The notes under the pieces: generated by a model
What the model was told of the DNA's origin: nothing
Seen by the model: the letters and a program-made list of their open reading frames with translations, nothing else
Database searches by the model: none
In this document: one piece after another, positions 27,451-35,685 of the stretch
Position numbering within the stretch: position 1 is the first letter of the stretch
Layout: every line of letters begins with the position of its first letter
Translations under genes and position numbers: made by a program
From: Aminipila luticellarii
GTDB taxonomy: Bacteria > Bacillota > Clostridia > Peptostreptococcales > Anaerovoracaceae
Direction: 5' to 3'
Length of the DNA stretch: 64,000 nt
Assembly: GCF_004103735.1 (NCBI RefSeq)
Contig: NZ_CP035281.1
Location: 1,178,001 to 1,242,000, forward strand

Positions 27451-28269
27451 ATGAATAAGACTATAATAACCATTGCTCCTACAGGAGCATGGCCTAAAAA
27501 AGAACAGAATCCCCATATTCCCATGACTCCTCACGAAATCGCGGAAGAGGTCTATGAATGCTATAAAGCAGGAGCTGCTATAGCCCATCTTCACATGAGG
27601 GACGATGAAGGCAACGGAACTATGGAAAAGAGTAAATTTGAAGAAACCGTTCAGCTAATAAGAGAAAAGTGCGATATCGTGATCAATTGCACGACATCGG
27701 GAGATCTGAATGCAACGGATGAAACCCGACAGGCTCATTTGAAATCCGTTCAACCTGAAATGGCTTCTTACGATTGCGGATCAATGAATTGGATGAATAA
27801 CAGTCTGTTTTTAAATTCTCCGAAATTTTTGGAGGAACTGGGGCACACCATGCAGCAATACGGTGTGAAGCCTGAAATTGAGATCTTCGATGCGGGTATG
27901 ATCTACAATTCGTTGTATTATCTGAAAAAAAATGTACTAAAAGCGCCTCTGCATTACCAATTTGTACTGGGAGCTGCCGGAGGTACTGCGGCGACGGTAG
28001 AAAATCTGGTGTATTTAAAGAATTTGATTCCGGAAGGTTCCACTTGGTCTGCACTGGGCATTGGGAAAAATAATATTTCAATACTTCTTGCGGCTGTGGC
28101 TCTAGGAGGCCATGTTCGAGTCGGGCTGGAAGATAACTTGTATTATAAAAGCGGTGTGCTGGCCACGAATGCTCAGTTGGTCACTCGTGCAGCCAATATT
28201 ATCAAGGAAGCGGCTAATGAGGTGGCAAGTCCTGATGATGCACGGCAGATCTTAGGATTAAAGAAATAA
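27451..28269 (+). CDS. Beta-keto acid cleavage enzyme (BKACE, former DUF849)
   Basis: 272 residues. BKACE enzymes are zinc-dependent TIM barrels that react a beta-keto acid with acetyl-CoA to give acetoacetate and a new CoA ester; the lysine-fermentation enzyme Kce is the best known. The zinc ligands are in AHLHMRD; the substrate region 'EIEIFDAGMI' and the C-terminal 'GGHVRVGLEDNLY' are intact. No Kce partner genes (kdd, kal) are nearby, so the substrate differs or the rest of the pathway is elsewhere. Confidence 0.9.
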   Translation: MNKTIITIAPTGAWPKKEQNPHIPMTPHEIAEEVYECYKAGAAIAHLHMRDDEGNGTMEKSKFEETVQLIREKCDIVINCTTSGDLNATDETRQAHLKSVQPEMASYDCGSMNWMNNSLFLNSPKFLEELGHTMQQYGVKPEIEIFDAGMIYNSLYYLKKNVLKAPLHYQFVLGAAGGTAATVENLVYLKNLIPEGSTWSALGIGKNNISILLAAVALGGHVRVGLEDNLYYKSGVLATNAQLVTRAANIIKEAANEVASPDDARQILGLKK

Positions 28270-28294
28270 AATTGAACTGAAATTTCAGTATGCG

Positions 28295-28323
28295 TCCTGC
28301 TCACATCGTAGATGTGGGTAGGA
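28295..28323 (+). terminator. Stem-loop at the end of the BKACE operon
   Basis: A 12-base stem, CCTGCTCACATC against GATGTGGGTAGG with two G-T pairs and a GTA loop. The T-tract is weak (TTTC), so it may be a 3' processing or pausing hairpin more than a strong terminator. Confidence 0.5.
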
Positions 28324-28333
28324 TTTCAACTAA

Positions 28334-28360
28334 AAAGACCGAGAATATTTCTCGGTCTTT
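28334..28360 (-). terminator. Bidirectional terminator of the zinc-ribbon gene
   Basis: Perfect 12-base stem AAAGACCGAGAA/TTCTCGGTCTTT with a TAT loop. Read on the minus strand it is followed by five T, which suits the minus-strand zinc-ribbon gene. Confidence 0.75.
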
Positions 28361-28382
28361 ATAATGTAAGTCGTTTGAATAA

Positions 28383-28541
28383 TTATCTATCTCTACGTCT
28401 TTCCTGCTTTTTCTTGTCCCTGCATTCCTTACATCTCTTTGGTTCATTGTCAAAACCTTTTTCTTTGTAAAATTCCTGCTCTCCAACAGTAAATACAAAT
28501 TCATTCCCACAATCCTGACAAATAAGTGTCTTGTCTTCCAT
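28383..28541 (-). CDS. Small zinc-ribbon protein, 52 residues
   Basis: Translating the minus strand from ATG 28541 gives a 52-residue protein with two CxxC knuckles: CQDC at residues 8-11 and CKEC at 37-40, and a very basic tail (KKKQERRRDR). It matches the widespread 'zinc-ribbon domain' (zf-trcl) small proteins of Firmicutes, which have MEDKTLxCxDCG at the start. GGAGG lies ten bases before the ATG, and a terminator follows the stop. A longer 85-residue frame over the same bases lacks any family feature. Role unknown, possibly RNA or ribosome binding. Confidence 0.85.
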   Translation of the reverse strand: MEDKTLICQDCGNEFVFTVGEQEFYKEKGFDNEPKRCKECRDKKKQERRRDR

Positions 28542-28578
28542 AATCTTAATTCCTCCATGTTTTTAAAAAAAAGTTTCT

Positions 28579-28707
28579 AAATATTTAAAATATCGAAATG
28601 GGAGACGATTCAGATTGAGAAGTTTTTCCGTTCAGATGCTAGGGACATTAGTTTCCGGGTAGAGAACTTTCCATGGTCAGATCGAGCCAAAGTTATTTTA
28701 AATATTT
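28579..28707. repeat. 129-bp non-coding unit bounded by perfect 14-bp inverted repeats
   Basis: AAATATTTAAAATA at 28579-28592 and its perfect complement at 28694-28707 enclose about 100 bases of higher-GC sequence with no reading frame. It could be a miniature mobile element or the footprint of a structured RNA upstream of the minus-strand zinc-ribbon gene. No target duplication was obvious. Confidence 0.5.
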
Positions 28708-28745
28708 AATACCTTCATTATATAGTGAATGAGCTTAAATGTCTA

Positions 28746-28844
28746 CAACTATTTCCTATCAAATTTAAAAATACAACAAATTAATTAAAAGAATAAAAAT
28801 TCGATATTTTTCTACACTGGATTTTATGTAAAAGGAAATAGTTG
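28746..28844. repeat. 12-bp inverted repeat pair CAACTATTTCCT
   Basis: CAACTATTTCCT at 28746-28757 and AGGAAATAGTTG at 28833-28844 are perfect complements around an AT-rich centre of 75 bases. It lies in the 460-base gene-free stretch between the zinc-ribbon gene and the small membrane protein; no coding sequence is visible there. Confidence 0.5.
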
Positions 28845-28947
28845 CAGAAGAAATAATACTATGCAAATAAGTTGAATTTTTGAAAAGTAAAGGGTAAAAT
28901 ATAAAGTATAAAGTATCTATACTATCGAATATAATTTTGTTATGAGG

Positions 28948-28999
28948 ACGGGCGATTAGCCGTAATTCTGGTGGCAGTGCTAAAAGCACCGGGCAGAAT
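28948..28999 (+). ncRNA. Structured leader ahead of the small membrane protein
   Basis: Two hairpins in a GC-richer island: AC-GGC/GCC-GT around GATTA (28948-28963), then an outer stem ATTCTG/CAGAAT (28965-28970 with 28994-28999) enclosing GTGCT/AGCAC with an AAA loop. A TATAAT lies at 28930-28935. It sits 20 bases ahead of the start codon at 29021. I could not match it to a known riboswitch. Confidence 0.4.
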
Positions 29000-29020
29000 G
29001 TGAAAAGAAAGGCGGGAGTT

Positions 29021-29185
29021 ATGAAGAAAATTTTTTCAGATTGGAATTATAAGAAACACGCAAAATGGGTCACAGCGATCTATGCAGTCCTTTATGCCAT
29101 TGATATGACCCTGACTTATTTTATTATTAAAAGAATAGGTAAGAACGACTGTGCTCAGGGAAAGTCCTGTAAAGCCAAGTCATAA
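29021..29185 (+). CDS. Small single-pass membrane protein, unknown
   Basis: 54 residues from ATG 29021 (GGCGGGAG just ahead); the frame also permits a GTG start at 29000 giving 61. A basic N-terminus (KKIFSDWNYKKHAK), one membrane helix (WVTAIYAVLYAIDMTLTYFII) and a short Lys/Cys tail. Not recognised. It lies between a structured leader and a 3' hairpin element with terminator, so it is a self-contained transcription unit. Confidence 0.55.
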   Translation: MKKIFSDWNYKKHAKWVTAIYAVLYAIDMTLTYFIIKRIGKNDCAQGKSCKAKS

Positions 29186-29189
29186 AAAA

Positions 29190-29233
29190 GTGGCTACGCC
29201 TCTTCCGTCAGGGAACCCATGGTTTCCTTCGGC
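29190..29233 (+). repeat. 3'-UTR hairpin element, copy 1
   Basis: Directly after the small-protein stop: GTGGCTACGCC, then GGGAACC-CAT-GGTTTCC, then TTCGGC. Copy 2 with the same order lies behind recN on the minus strand (33938-33976). Both pair in the same way. Confidence 0.6.
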
Positions 29234-29261
29234 CTATAGGCAGGCAGTAAAGCCCGAAAGC

Positions 29262-29300
29262 AAATGCTCAATTCTGTTAAAGGAGTTGGGCATTTTTTTT
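29262..29300 (+). terminator. Terminator of the small-protein unit
   Basis: ATGCTCAATTC against GAGTTGGGCAT, 11 pairs including G-T, followed by eight T. Confidence 0.85.
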
Positions 29301-29361
29301 ATTTAAAATCATACAATGAATTAGCATGGTATTCCTGATAAGGAGTAGGGAGGATAAATAA

Positions 29362-29946
29362 ATGATGAGACTAGTCAGAAGAAGGCGAAGGAGAAATGCT
29401 TTTCGTCAAAAAACAAAGGTGAATTTTACTGCAATTATTGTTATAATAAGTATTGCGGTATTACTTGGATACGGAACAGCAAGATTTATTATCTATCCGG
29501 TGTTTAATTCGGGCGATACGAATTCAGATGGGGCGAATCGTGAGGGCTTTAAAATCGAAAAGTTTTTAAGCTTTTTTTTGAATGAGGACAATCCGGAGGA
29601 TACCAAAGGAAAGGACAGCCCGAACACCACCGATCAGGGAATTCAGCAGAATACTTCTGGTTCAGGGATTGTGGAGGATAAATTGAATGTTGCGCCGACG
29701 GAACAAACAGCAGCGCCAGCTACCCAAAACGGATATTGTATACAATTTGGAAGCTTCACGACTAAGTTAAGTGCTGAAAGCCTTGTTTCTGAACTCAAAA
29801 CAAGCGGTATTAACGCTGAAATCATTGAAAAGGACGGCGCCTATAAGGTTGTCAGCCAATTATTTGAGCAGAAGGAGCAAGCGGTTGCCACCATGAATAC
29901 CTTAGCGGGAACGAAGTATTTCGATGCTTTTATTACACCGAGATAA
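29362..29946 (+). CDS. SPOR-domain membrane protein
   Basis: 194 residues: an Arg-rich cytoplasmic start (RLVRRRRRRNAFRQK), one membrane helix (FTAIIVIISIAVLLGYGTARFII), a low-complexity linker rich in T, N and Q, and a C-terminal SPOR domain (YCIQFGSFTTKLSAESLVSEL). SPOR domains bind denuded peptidoglycan at division or spore-septum sites. GGGAGG precedes the start. It lies ahead of rarA. Confidence 0.82.
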   Translation: MMRLVRRRRRRNAFRQKTKVNFTAIIVIISIAVLLGYGTARFIIYPVFNSGDTNSDGANREGFKIEKFLSFFLNEDNPEDTKGKDSPNTTDQGIQQNTSGSGIVEDKLNVAPTEQTAAPATQNGYCIQFGSFTTKLSAESLVSELKTSGINAEIIEKDGAYKVVSQLFEQKEQAVATMNTLAGTKYFDAFITPR

Positions 29947-29984
29947 AACAGAAAAAACAGAGAAAATACAGAAAGGTAAACAAT

Positions 29985-31268
29985 ATGATTCCTCTTTCAA
30001 CAAGGATGCGTCCGGACAGCATAGATCACTTCATAGGACAGAACCATTTTATGTACAAGGGTTCGCTGTTTTACAATTCCATAAAAAATAAAACATTTGA
30101 TTCGGCCATTTTTTTCGGACCCTCCGGTACTGGGAAAACCACACTGGCAAGAATTATTGCCCGGGAAATGGATGGGGAATTTTATGAACTCAACGCAGCT
30201 TCTACAGGCATTAAGGAATTAAAAGAGATTATTGAAAAAGCACAGTTAAAATTCTTTGGAATACAGAAACAGTCCACATATGTATATGTGGACGAGGTGC
30301 ACAGGTGGAATAAGCTGCAGCAGGATACACTGTTAAAGGCAATCGAAGAGGGCGTTATACACTTTATTGGAAGTACCACAGAAAACCCTTATTTTTCCAT
30401 TAACAATGCCATTATAAGCCGGGTTCGAAATATTTATGAGTTCAAAGCTCATACGGTTCAAGATCTGATGAATATTTTGAAATATACATTGCAGGATACG
30501 GAGAGGGGGCTGGGCAATCTTTCCATTGGATACGATGAAGAAGCGCTCAGAGTGCTGGCGGAATTAAGCTCCGGCGATGCCCGAGTAGCGCTGGATACCC
30601 TTGGGTTTATAGCGGATAATCTAAATCAGGACATGCAGATTACCACGAAGCTTGTAGGGGAAGCCATGCAGCGAAAAACGTCATTCTATGACAGGGGAGA
30701 GGATCGGTATAATCTTTTATCAGCTTTGCAGAAATCCATACGGGGCAGTGATCCCGATGCAGCAGTTCATTATCTGGCCAGACTGATCCATGGAGGCGCA
30801 GATATTCAGATGATCGGCAGAAGACTTCTGGTCATGGCCAGCGAAGACATCGGCATGGCCTATCCGACGGCTATAACCATTGTCAACTCATGTGTTCAGG
30901 CGGCCTTGATGGTGGGATATCCTGAAGCTCAGATCAATTTGGCGGAGGCCGTGGTATTATTGGCTTCATCCCCTAAATCCAACGCCTCTTATATGGCACT
31001 GGACAAAGCAATGAACGATATTGAAACGAAACAGATTGATGACATACCGCTTCATCTAAAAGACTCCCATTATGCGGGAGCACAGAGTAGAGGTATCGGA
31101 TTGGACTATAAATACCCTCATGCATACGGAGGATATGTAAAACAGCAATATTTGCCGGACAACCTGTATAAAGCGGGAGTCCGATACTATGAACCTACGG
31201 AAAATGGAAGCGAAGCGGCTTTTAAAAAGTTTTTAGAAGGAGTAAGAAAAATAAATGGCAGAGATTAA
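29985..31268 (+). CDS. rarA: Replication-associated recombination protein A
   Basis: AAA+ ATPase of the RarA/MgsA/WRNIP1 family that acts at stalled forks. Starts with the family signature PLSTRMRPDSIDHFIGQNHF; Walker A GPSGTGKTT near residue 45, Walker B (VYVDEVHRW), sensor 1 (STTENP) and the C-terminal tetramerisation domain (ASEDIGMAYP; SHYAGAQ). 427 residues, full length. Its last 14 bases overlap the next start. Confidence 0.95.
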   Translation: MIPLSTRMRPDSIDHFIGQNHFMYKGSLFYNSIKNKTFDSAIFFGPSGTGKTTLARIIAREMDGEFYELNAASTGIKELKEIIEKAQLKFFGIQKQSTYVYVDEVHRWNKLQQDTLLKAIEEGVIHFIGSTTENPYFSINNAIISRVRNIYEFKAHTVQDLMNILKYTLQDTERGLGNLSIGYDEEALRVLAELSSGDARVALDTLGFIADNLNQDMQITTKLVGEAMQRKTSFYDRGEDRYNLLSALQKSIRGSDPDAAVHYLARLIHGGADIQMIGRRLLVMASEDIGMAYPTAITIVNSCVQAALMVGYPEAQINLAEAVVLLASSPKSNASYMALDKAMNDIETKQIDDIPLHLKDSHYAGAQSRGIGLDYKYPHAYGGYVKQQYLPDNLYKAGVRYYEPTENGSEAAFKKFLEGVRKINGRD

Positions 31269-33222
31269 ACTGGCAGAAAACTCAGGATTTTGTTTTGGAG
31301 TTAGAAGAGCCATAGAGATCACAGAAGCAACGGCCGAAAAGTATAGAGGGAGCAGACCAGTATTTACCTGCGGTCCTTTGATTCATAACAGACTGGTTAC
31401 GGAGGAGCTTGAGCAAAAGGGCGTACAAATTCTCCGAAAGGAAGAAGAAGCGGGCAAGGAAGATGTGGTGATTATCCGTTCCCACGGCGAGGGCAGGAGC
31501 TTTTATGAAAGGGCGGAAGAAATAGGCTTCCAACTGGTCGATGCGACTTGTCCCTTTGTAGCAAAGATCCATAACTTAGTAAGAGAAGCCTACGATGCCG
31601 GAGAGAAAATCATTATTGTGGGGGATCGTCTGCATCCTGAGGTTCGGGGAATAAATGGGTGGTGTCAAAACAGTGCCTGTATTATAAACTCCGTAGGTGA
31701 AGCAGACAAGCTGGAGCCGGCAGATTATTTTGTGGTGGCCCAGACTACCATTCAGCAAAGCCACTTCGAGGAAATTATTTCTAAGCTTCAAGAAAAAAAG
31801 TGCAGATTACAGATCAGCAATACCATTTGCAACGCGACGAAATCCAGACAGGAAAGCTGTAAAAGCCTGGCACGAGAGGTAGACCTTATGCTGGTAATAG
31901 GAGATAAAGAAAGCTCAAATTCCCAAAAATTGTATGATCTATCAAAAAAATATTGCGAAAAAGCATATTTTATTGAAAATATAGAAGATTTACCATTGAA
32001 AGATATTGAATTATGTAATAAAATAGGAGTTGCGGCGGGTGCATCGACACCTGAACGCTTAATTAAGGAGGTTATTGCTAACATGAGTGAATTTATCACT
32101 GAAAACAATGAAGAAAATTTAATGCACGACTTAATGGATGAAATTGAGAAGTCATTAAGATTGCCTAGAGGCGGAGAGATCGTAGATGGTACTGTAATTC
32201 AGGTAACTGACAGAGAAGTTGTTGTTAATCTTGGCTGCAAGAAGGACGGTATTATACCAAAGGACGAATTAACACTGGAAGGAGAACAAAAGCTTACAGA
32301 TTTATTTAAAGAAGGCGATGAAATCCAGGCTAAAGTACTAAAGACTGACGACGGCGACGGAAACATTCTACTTTCTAAGAAAAAGTTAGAAGTAAATGAG
32401 CATTGGGATGAAATTAATAGTGCTCTTGAAGATAAATCATTTGTTAACGCTAAAGTTATTAAAGAAGTGAAAGGCGGCGTTATTGCTGCGTATAAAGAAG
32501 TTTACGGATTTATTCCTCTTTCACAATTATCGGACAAGTTTGTGGATAAGGCAGAAGAATTTATCGGTAAAACTCTTCCGGTAAGAGTTACTCGTGTTGA
32601 TCAGAAAAAAGGTAAAGCAGTATTCTCCCATAAGGCTTATTTAGCAGAAGAAAGACAGAAGAAAATCGATGAAGTCTGGGGCAGCCTAAGCGAAGGCGAT
32701 ATCGTTGAAGGTACTGTCATGAGATTCACTGATTACGGTGCATTCGTAGATATCGGCGGTATTGACGGCCTGCTGCACATTTCAGAGATTTCATGGGGCA
32801 AATTAAAGCACCCGCAGGAAGTCCTTTCTATTGGACAGAAGATAGCTGTTAAGATCCTATCCATGAACAATGAAAAAGGAAAGATTTCTCTTGGATTGAA
32901 GCAGACAAAGCCGGAACCATGGTCTATTATCGATGAAAAATATCAGGTTGGACAGGTTATTACAGGAAAAATCGTACAGATTAAAGAATATGGTGCATTC
33001 GTAGAATTAGAACCAGGTCTTGATGGTCTTGTACATATTTCTGAAATTGCACACAAGCGTGTGACCAACATTTCTGATGAAATTTCAGTTGGACAAGAAG
33101 TATCGGCAAAGATTCTTGAAATCGACAAGGACAGAAAGAGAATCAGCTTAAGCATCAAAGAAACGCTGGAAGCTCCTGTTGCTGACGAAGCAGAAGAAGC
33201 ACCGGAAGAAGATGCTGAATAA
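31255..33222 (+). CDS. ispH-rpsA: Fused IspH (HMBPP reductase) - ribosomal protein S1
   Basis: Residues 1-276 are IspH, the iron-sulfur enzyme that makes IPP and DMAPP at the end of the MEP pathway; its three cluster cysteines are in GFCFGV, TCPFV and NTICNAT. Residues 290-640 hold four S1 RNA-binding domains (for example GDIVEGTVMRFTDYGAFVDIGG and GQVITGKIVQIKEYGAFVELE). The fusion is known in Clostridia. Inside the gene a strong AAGGAGG (32065-32071) precedes an in-frame ATG at 32083, residue 277, so a free S1 protein may also be made. Confidence 0.95.
   Translation: MAEIKLAENSGFCFGVRRAIEITEATAEKYRGSRPVFTCGPLIHNRLVTEELEQKGVQILRKEEEAGKEDVVIIRSHGEGRSFYERAEEIGFQLVDATCPFVAKIHNLVREAYDAGEKIIIVGDRLHPEVRGINGWCQNSACIINSVGEADKLEPADYFVVAQTTIQQSHFEEIISKLQEKKCRLQISNTICNATKSRQESCKSLAREVDLMLVIGDKESSNSQKLYDLSKKYCEKAYFIENIEDLPLKDIELCNKIGVAAGASTPERLIKEVIANMSEFITENNEENLMHDLMDEIEKSLRLPRGGEIVDGTVIQVTDREVVVNLGCKKDGIIPKDELTLEGEQKLTDLFKEGDEIQAKVLKTDDGDGNILLSKKKLEVNEHWDEINSALEDKSFVNAKVIKEVKGGVIAAYKEVYGFIPLSQLSDKFVDKAEEFIGKTLPVRVTRVDQKKGKAVFSHKAYLAEERQKKIDEVWGSLSEGDIVEGTVMRFTDYGAFVDIGGIDGLLHISEISWGKLKHPQEVLSIGQKIAVKILSMNNEKGKISLGLKQTKPEPWSIIDEKYQVGQVITGKIVQIKEYGAFVELEPGLDGLVHISEIAHKRVTNISDEISVGQEVSAKILEIDKDRKRISLSIKETLEAPVADEAEEAPEEDAE
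32065..32085 (+). promoter_or_regulatory. Internal ribosome binding site for a free S1 protein
   Basis: AAGGAGG at 32065-32071 and ATG at 32083-32085, exactly at the IspH/S1 junction and in the same frame. The spacing of 11 is slightly long. The predicted product starts MSEFITENNEENLMHD, like a normal S1 N-terminus. Confidence 0.6.
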
Positions 33223-33246
33223 TTTTGCATTCTAAAAAAGTTCAAG

Positions 33247-33280
33247 ATAGCGGGGCGTATATATCGCCCTGCTATTTTTG
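33247..33280 (+). terminator. Terminator after ispH-rpsA
   Basis: 11-base stem ATAGCGGGGCG/CGCCCTGCTAT (one G-T) with a TATATAT loop and five T. Confidence 0.88.
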
Positions 33281-33347
33281 TACGTGAAGCTCTGCTTGCA
33301 TCTCGTGATGCGAAAGAGCGGGTCTTATACAGAGTGAGGTGGTACAC

Positions 33348-33851
33348 GTGAAGAATTTGATTTTAATAGGAATGCCAGCCTGCGGCAAAAGTACAGTGGG
33401 AGTAATTTTGGCGAAAACGGTGGGGATGAAGTTCCTCGATACGGATCTGCTTATTCAGGAAAGAGAAGGAGCCTTATTACAGGAACTGATCAATACGAAA
33501 GGAAATGATTATTTTAAAAAGGTCGAGGAATATGTGCTTCGCAGTGTAAATATTGAGAATGCCGTTGTATCAACAGGCGGAAGTGCCGTATACTATCCGG
33601 AAGCCATCCATCATTTTAAGAAAAACGGAATTATAGTATATATTAAGGTTCCTTTTGAAACGATTGAAAGCAGACTGGATAATATCACGACCCGAGGTGT
33701 GACAATGGCTCCCGGACAGACGTTGAAAGATTTATATGATCAGAGAGCCCCGTTATATGAAGCAAACGCAGATCTGGTGGTGGATGCGGACGGGCTGACT
33801 GTGGAACAGACCATTGAAAAAATCATAGAATCCATAGAACAGCCTTGCTAA
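33348..33851 (+). CDS. aroK: Shikimate kinase
   Basis: Phosphorylates shikimate in aromatic amino acid synthesis. Walker A GMPACGKST at residues 8-16, the shikimate-binding DTD (FLDTDLLIQ), GGS in STGGSAVY, and the lid Arg region. 167 residues from GTG 33348; GAGGTGG lies five bases ahead. The frame also allows GTG 33339. It stands alone between a terminator and the recN 3' region; the other aro genes are not here. Confidence 0.92.
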   Translation: MKNLILIGMPACGKSTVGVILAKTVGMKFLDTDLLIQEREGALLQELINTKGNDYFKKVEEYVLRSVNIENAVVSTGGSAVYYPEAIHHFKKNGIIVYIKVPFETIESRLDNITTRGVTMAPGQTLKDLYDQRAPLYEANADLVVDADGLTVEQTIEKIIESIEQPC

Positions 33852-33937
33852 AGAAAACCAACGAATATAAATTCAAAAGGGAGTGGCAGAGTGAGTACCC
33901 CTCGCCGATAAGGGGGGAGACTCAGGCTGTTTGCAGC

Positions 33938-33976
33938 CGCCGAAGGAAACCATGGGCTCCCTTCGGCGTAACCACC
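33938..33976 (-). repeat. 3'-UTR hairpin element, copy 2 (downstream of recN)
   Basis: On the minus strand, nine bases after the recN stop: GGTGGTTACGCC, GAA, GGGAGCC-CAT-GGTTTCC, TTCGGCG. In minus-strand RNA it makes an unbroken stem of about 16 pairs with two G-U; on the plus strand those two become A-C mismatches, so the minus strand is the functional one. It is the same element as 29190-29233. Confidence 0.6.
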
Positions 33977-33985
33977 TTTTATGTA

Positions 33986-35662
33986 TTATTCAAAGGCAGA
34001 AGCTTCGATAAGCTCTTCCGCACTTTTTAAAGTAGATTCGGTGATGTTGAGCCCGCCTAAAAGACGAGCGACCTCTTGAATCTTTTCCTCCCGGGAAAGA
34101 GGTACGACTGTGGTGTAGGTAGCACGTTCATCCGAATGCTTTACTATTTTATAATTATGGCTTCCGCAAGCCGTTATCTGCGGAAGGTGGGTAATGCAGA
34201 TGATCTGATGATTTCGTGCGATTTCTTTCAGCTTCTTTCCGACGACGCTGGCAGCTATTCCGCTGATACCCGTGTCTATTTCATCAAAAATCATGGTAGG
34301 AATATCATCATAATCTCCAATGACCTTTTTAAAGGCCAGCATGATTCTGGACATTTCTCCGCCGGAAGCAATTTTGGATAAAGGCTTTAACGGTTCTCCC
34401 CGATTTGTACTGATCAGAAATTCTGCCAGATCTGTACCGTTTGCAGTATAACCGGCTGGATTTTCGGTCATGCCGATTTCAAATTCTGAGTTATTAAAGC
34501 TCAACTCGTGGAGCTGTTCTTTAATTTTAGTTTGAAGTTCTGCGGCAGAGGTCTTTCTGAGAGCCGAAAGCCGTTCAGAAGCTAATTTCAGCTGTTCTTC
34601 GCACACAGATAAATCGTGAGAGAGCCTTTCTTTTGCTTCATCTATGTTTTCGATCTGAGCCAGATCTTTTTCCAGCTGTGCCCGGTAGGATACTATTTTT
34701 TCAATGGATCCGCCATATTTCAGTTTCAGTTTATCGATTTGATTCATTCTTGAGATAGCCGAGTCCAGCTGCTCCGGTGAAAAGGTTATGTGCTCCCGAA
34801 TATTTCGGATTTCCTGACTGATATCTTCCAGCTTGTAATAGGCATCATCAAAATCAGAGAGTAGGTCATTGACCGGCCTGGAATAAGAAGCGATCTCCTG
34901 CAGCTGATTTTGTACTCTGGATAAGGCTTGCAGAACAGAAGGCGAATCCCCATAAATGGCATCGTAAGCATTGGACAGATTTCCATATATTTTTTCGCTG
35001 TTTTGCAGAGAAAGGATGTCCTCTTCCAAGGCGGTATCTTCGCCGGGAGAAAGCCTTGCACTGTCGATTTCGTTTAATTCAAAGGTCATGAAATCCTGTT
35101 TGCGCTGATTGTCAGCCGCATTGGATACCAATCGATTTAATTCCAGCGTAAGCTTTTTATACTCCAGATAGAACTTTTCAGTCAAAGCCTTGACCGGCAG
35201 TATTTCCGCACTGTTGTATAAATCTAAAAAGGTAATGTGCAGCTCAGGATCCAGCAAGGACTGATGATCATATTGGCCGTGAATATCTGCCAATTTTTTA
35301 CAAAGAGCATTTAAGAAGGATACCGATACAATTTGATTGTTGACCCTGCATATGCTCTTGCCCGCAGCGGAAATTTCACGCCGGATAATGACCTGATCAT
35401 CCTCGGCGGCAATATCGTTTTCTGCCAACAGCTCTGCGGCTTGAGGGGAGCAGTCTTCCACAATCAGTTCGATTACCGCTTTATCTTTCCCGGAACGAAC
35501 AAAAGCAGTATCCGCCCGGCTCCCTAAAGCAAGGCTTACTGCTTCTATAATAATAGATTTGCCCGCACCCGTTTCGCCAGTGATGATATTTAAGCCGGTA
35601 TGGAAATCCACATCCATTTCGTCAATAATAGCGAAATCCTTTACATGTAAATGAGAAATCAT
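33986..35662 (-). CDS. recN: DNA repair protein RecN
   Basis: SMC-like ATPase acting early in double-strand break repair. Walker A GETGAGKSI near residue 31, a coiled-coil middle (150-350), ABC signature region (IASGGEMSRIMLAFK) and Walker B (TMIFDEIDTGISG), then the H-loop (ICITHLPQI). 558 residues. On the minus strand with argR upstream at 24 bases; argR-recN is the classic Gram-positive pair. Confidence 0.96.
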   Translation of the reverse strand: MISHLHVKDFAIIDEMDVDFHTGLNIITGETGAGKSIIIEAVSLALGSRADTAFVRSGKDKAVIELIVEDCSPQAAELLAENDIAAEDDQVIIRREISAAGKSICRVNNQIVSVSFLNALCKKLADIHGQYDHQSLLDPELHITFLDLYNSAEILPVKALTEKFYLEYKKLTLELNRLVSNAADNQRKQDFMTFELNEIDSARLSPGEDTALEEDILSLQNSEKIYGNLSNAYDAIYGDSPSVLQALSRVQNQLQEIASYSRPVNDLLSDFDDAYYKLEDISQEIRNIREHITFSPEQLDSAISRMNQIDKLKLKYGGSIEKIVSYRAQLEKDLAQIENIDEAKERLSHDLSVCEEQLKLASERLSALRKTSAAELQTKIKEQLHELSFNNSEFEIGMTENPAGYTANGTDLAEFLISTNRGEPLKPLSKIASGGEMSRIMLAFKKVIGDYDDIPTMIFDEIDTGISGIAASVVGKKLKEIARNHQIICITHLPQITACGSHNYKIVKHSDERATYTTVVPLSREEKIQEVARLLGGLNITESTLKSAEELIEASAFE

Positions 35663-35685
35663 AATGATGAACCTCCCAGCGTAAA

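Noticed and set aside
28301-28558. 85-residue minus-strand frame
   Set aside because: Shifted frame over the true 52-residue zinc-ribbon protein, which has paired CxxC motifs and a ribosome site.
28940-29020. Known riboswitch (ZTP, fluoride, cobalamin or c-di-GMP)
   Set aside because: Short motifs such as CCGGGCA resemble parts of the ZTP class, but the conserved 5' half is missing.
33851-33937. Separate ncRNA between aroK and the recN hairpin
   Set aside because: The hairpins (GAGTACCCCT.../GGCTG-TTTG-CAGCC) are suggestive, but no copy of them accompanies element 1, so I only call the shared hairpin.
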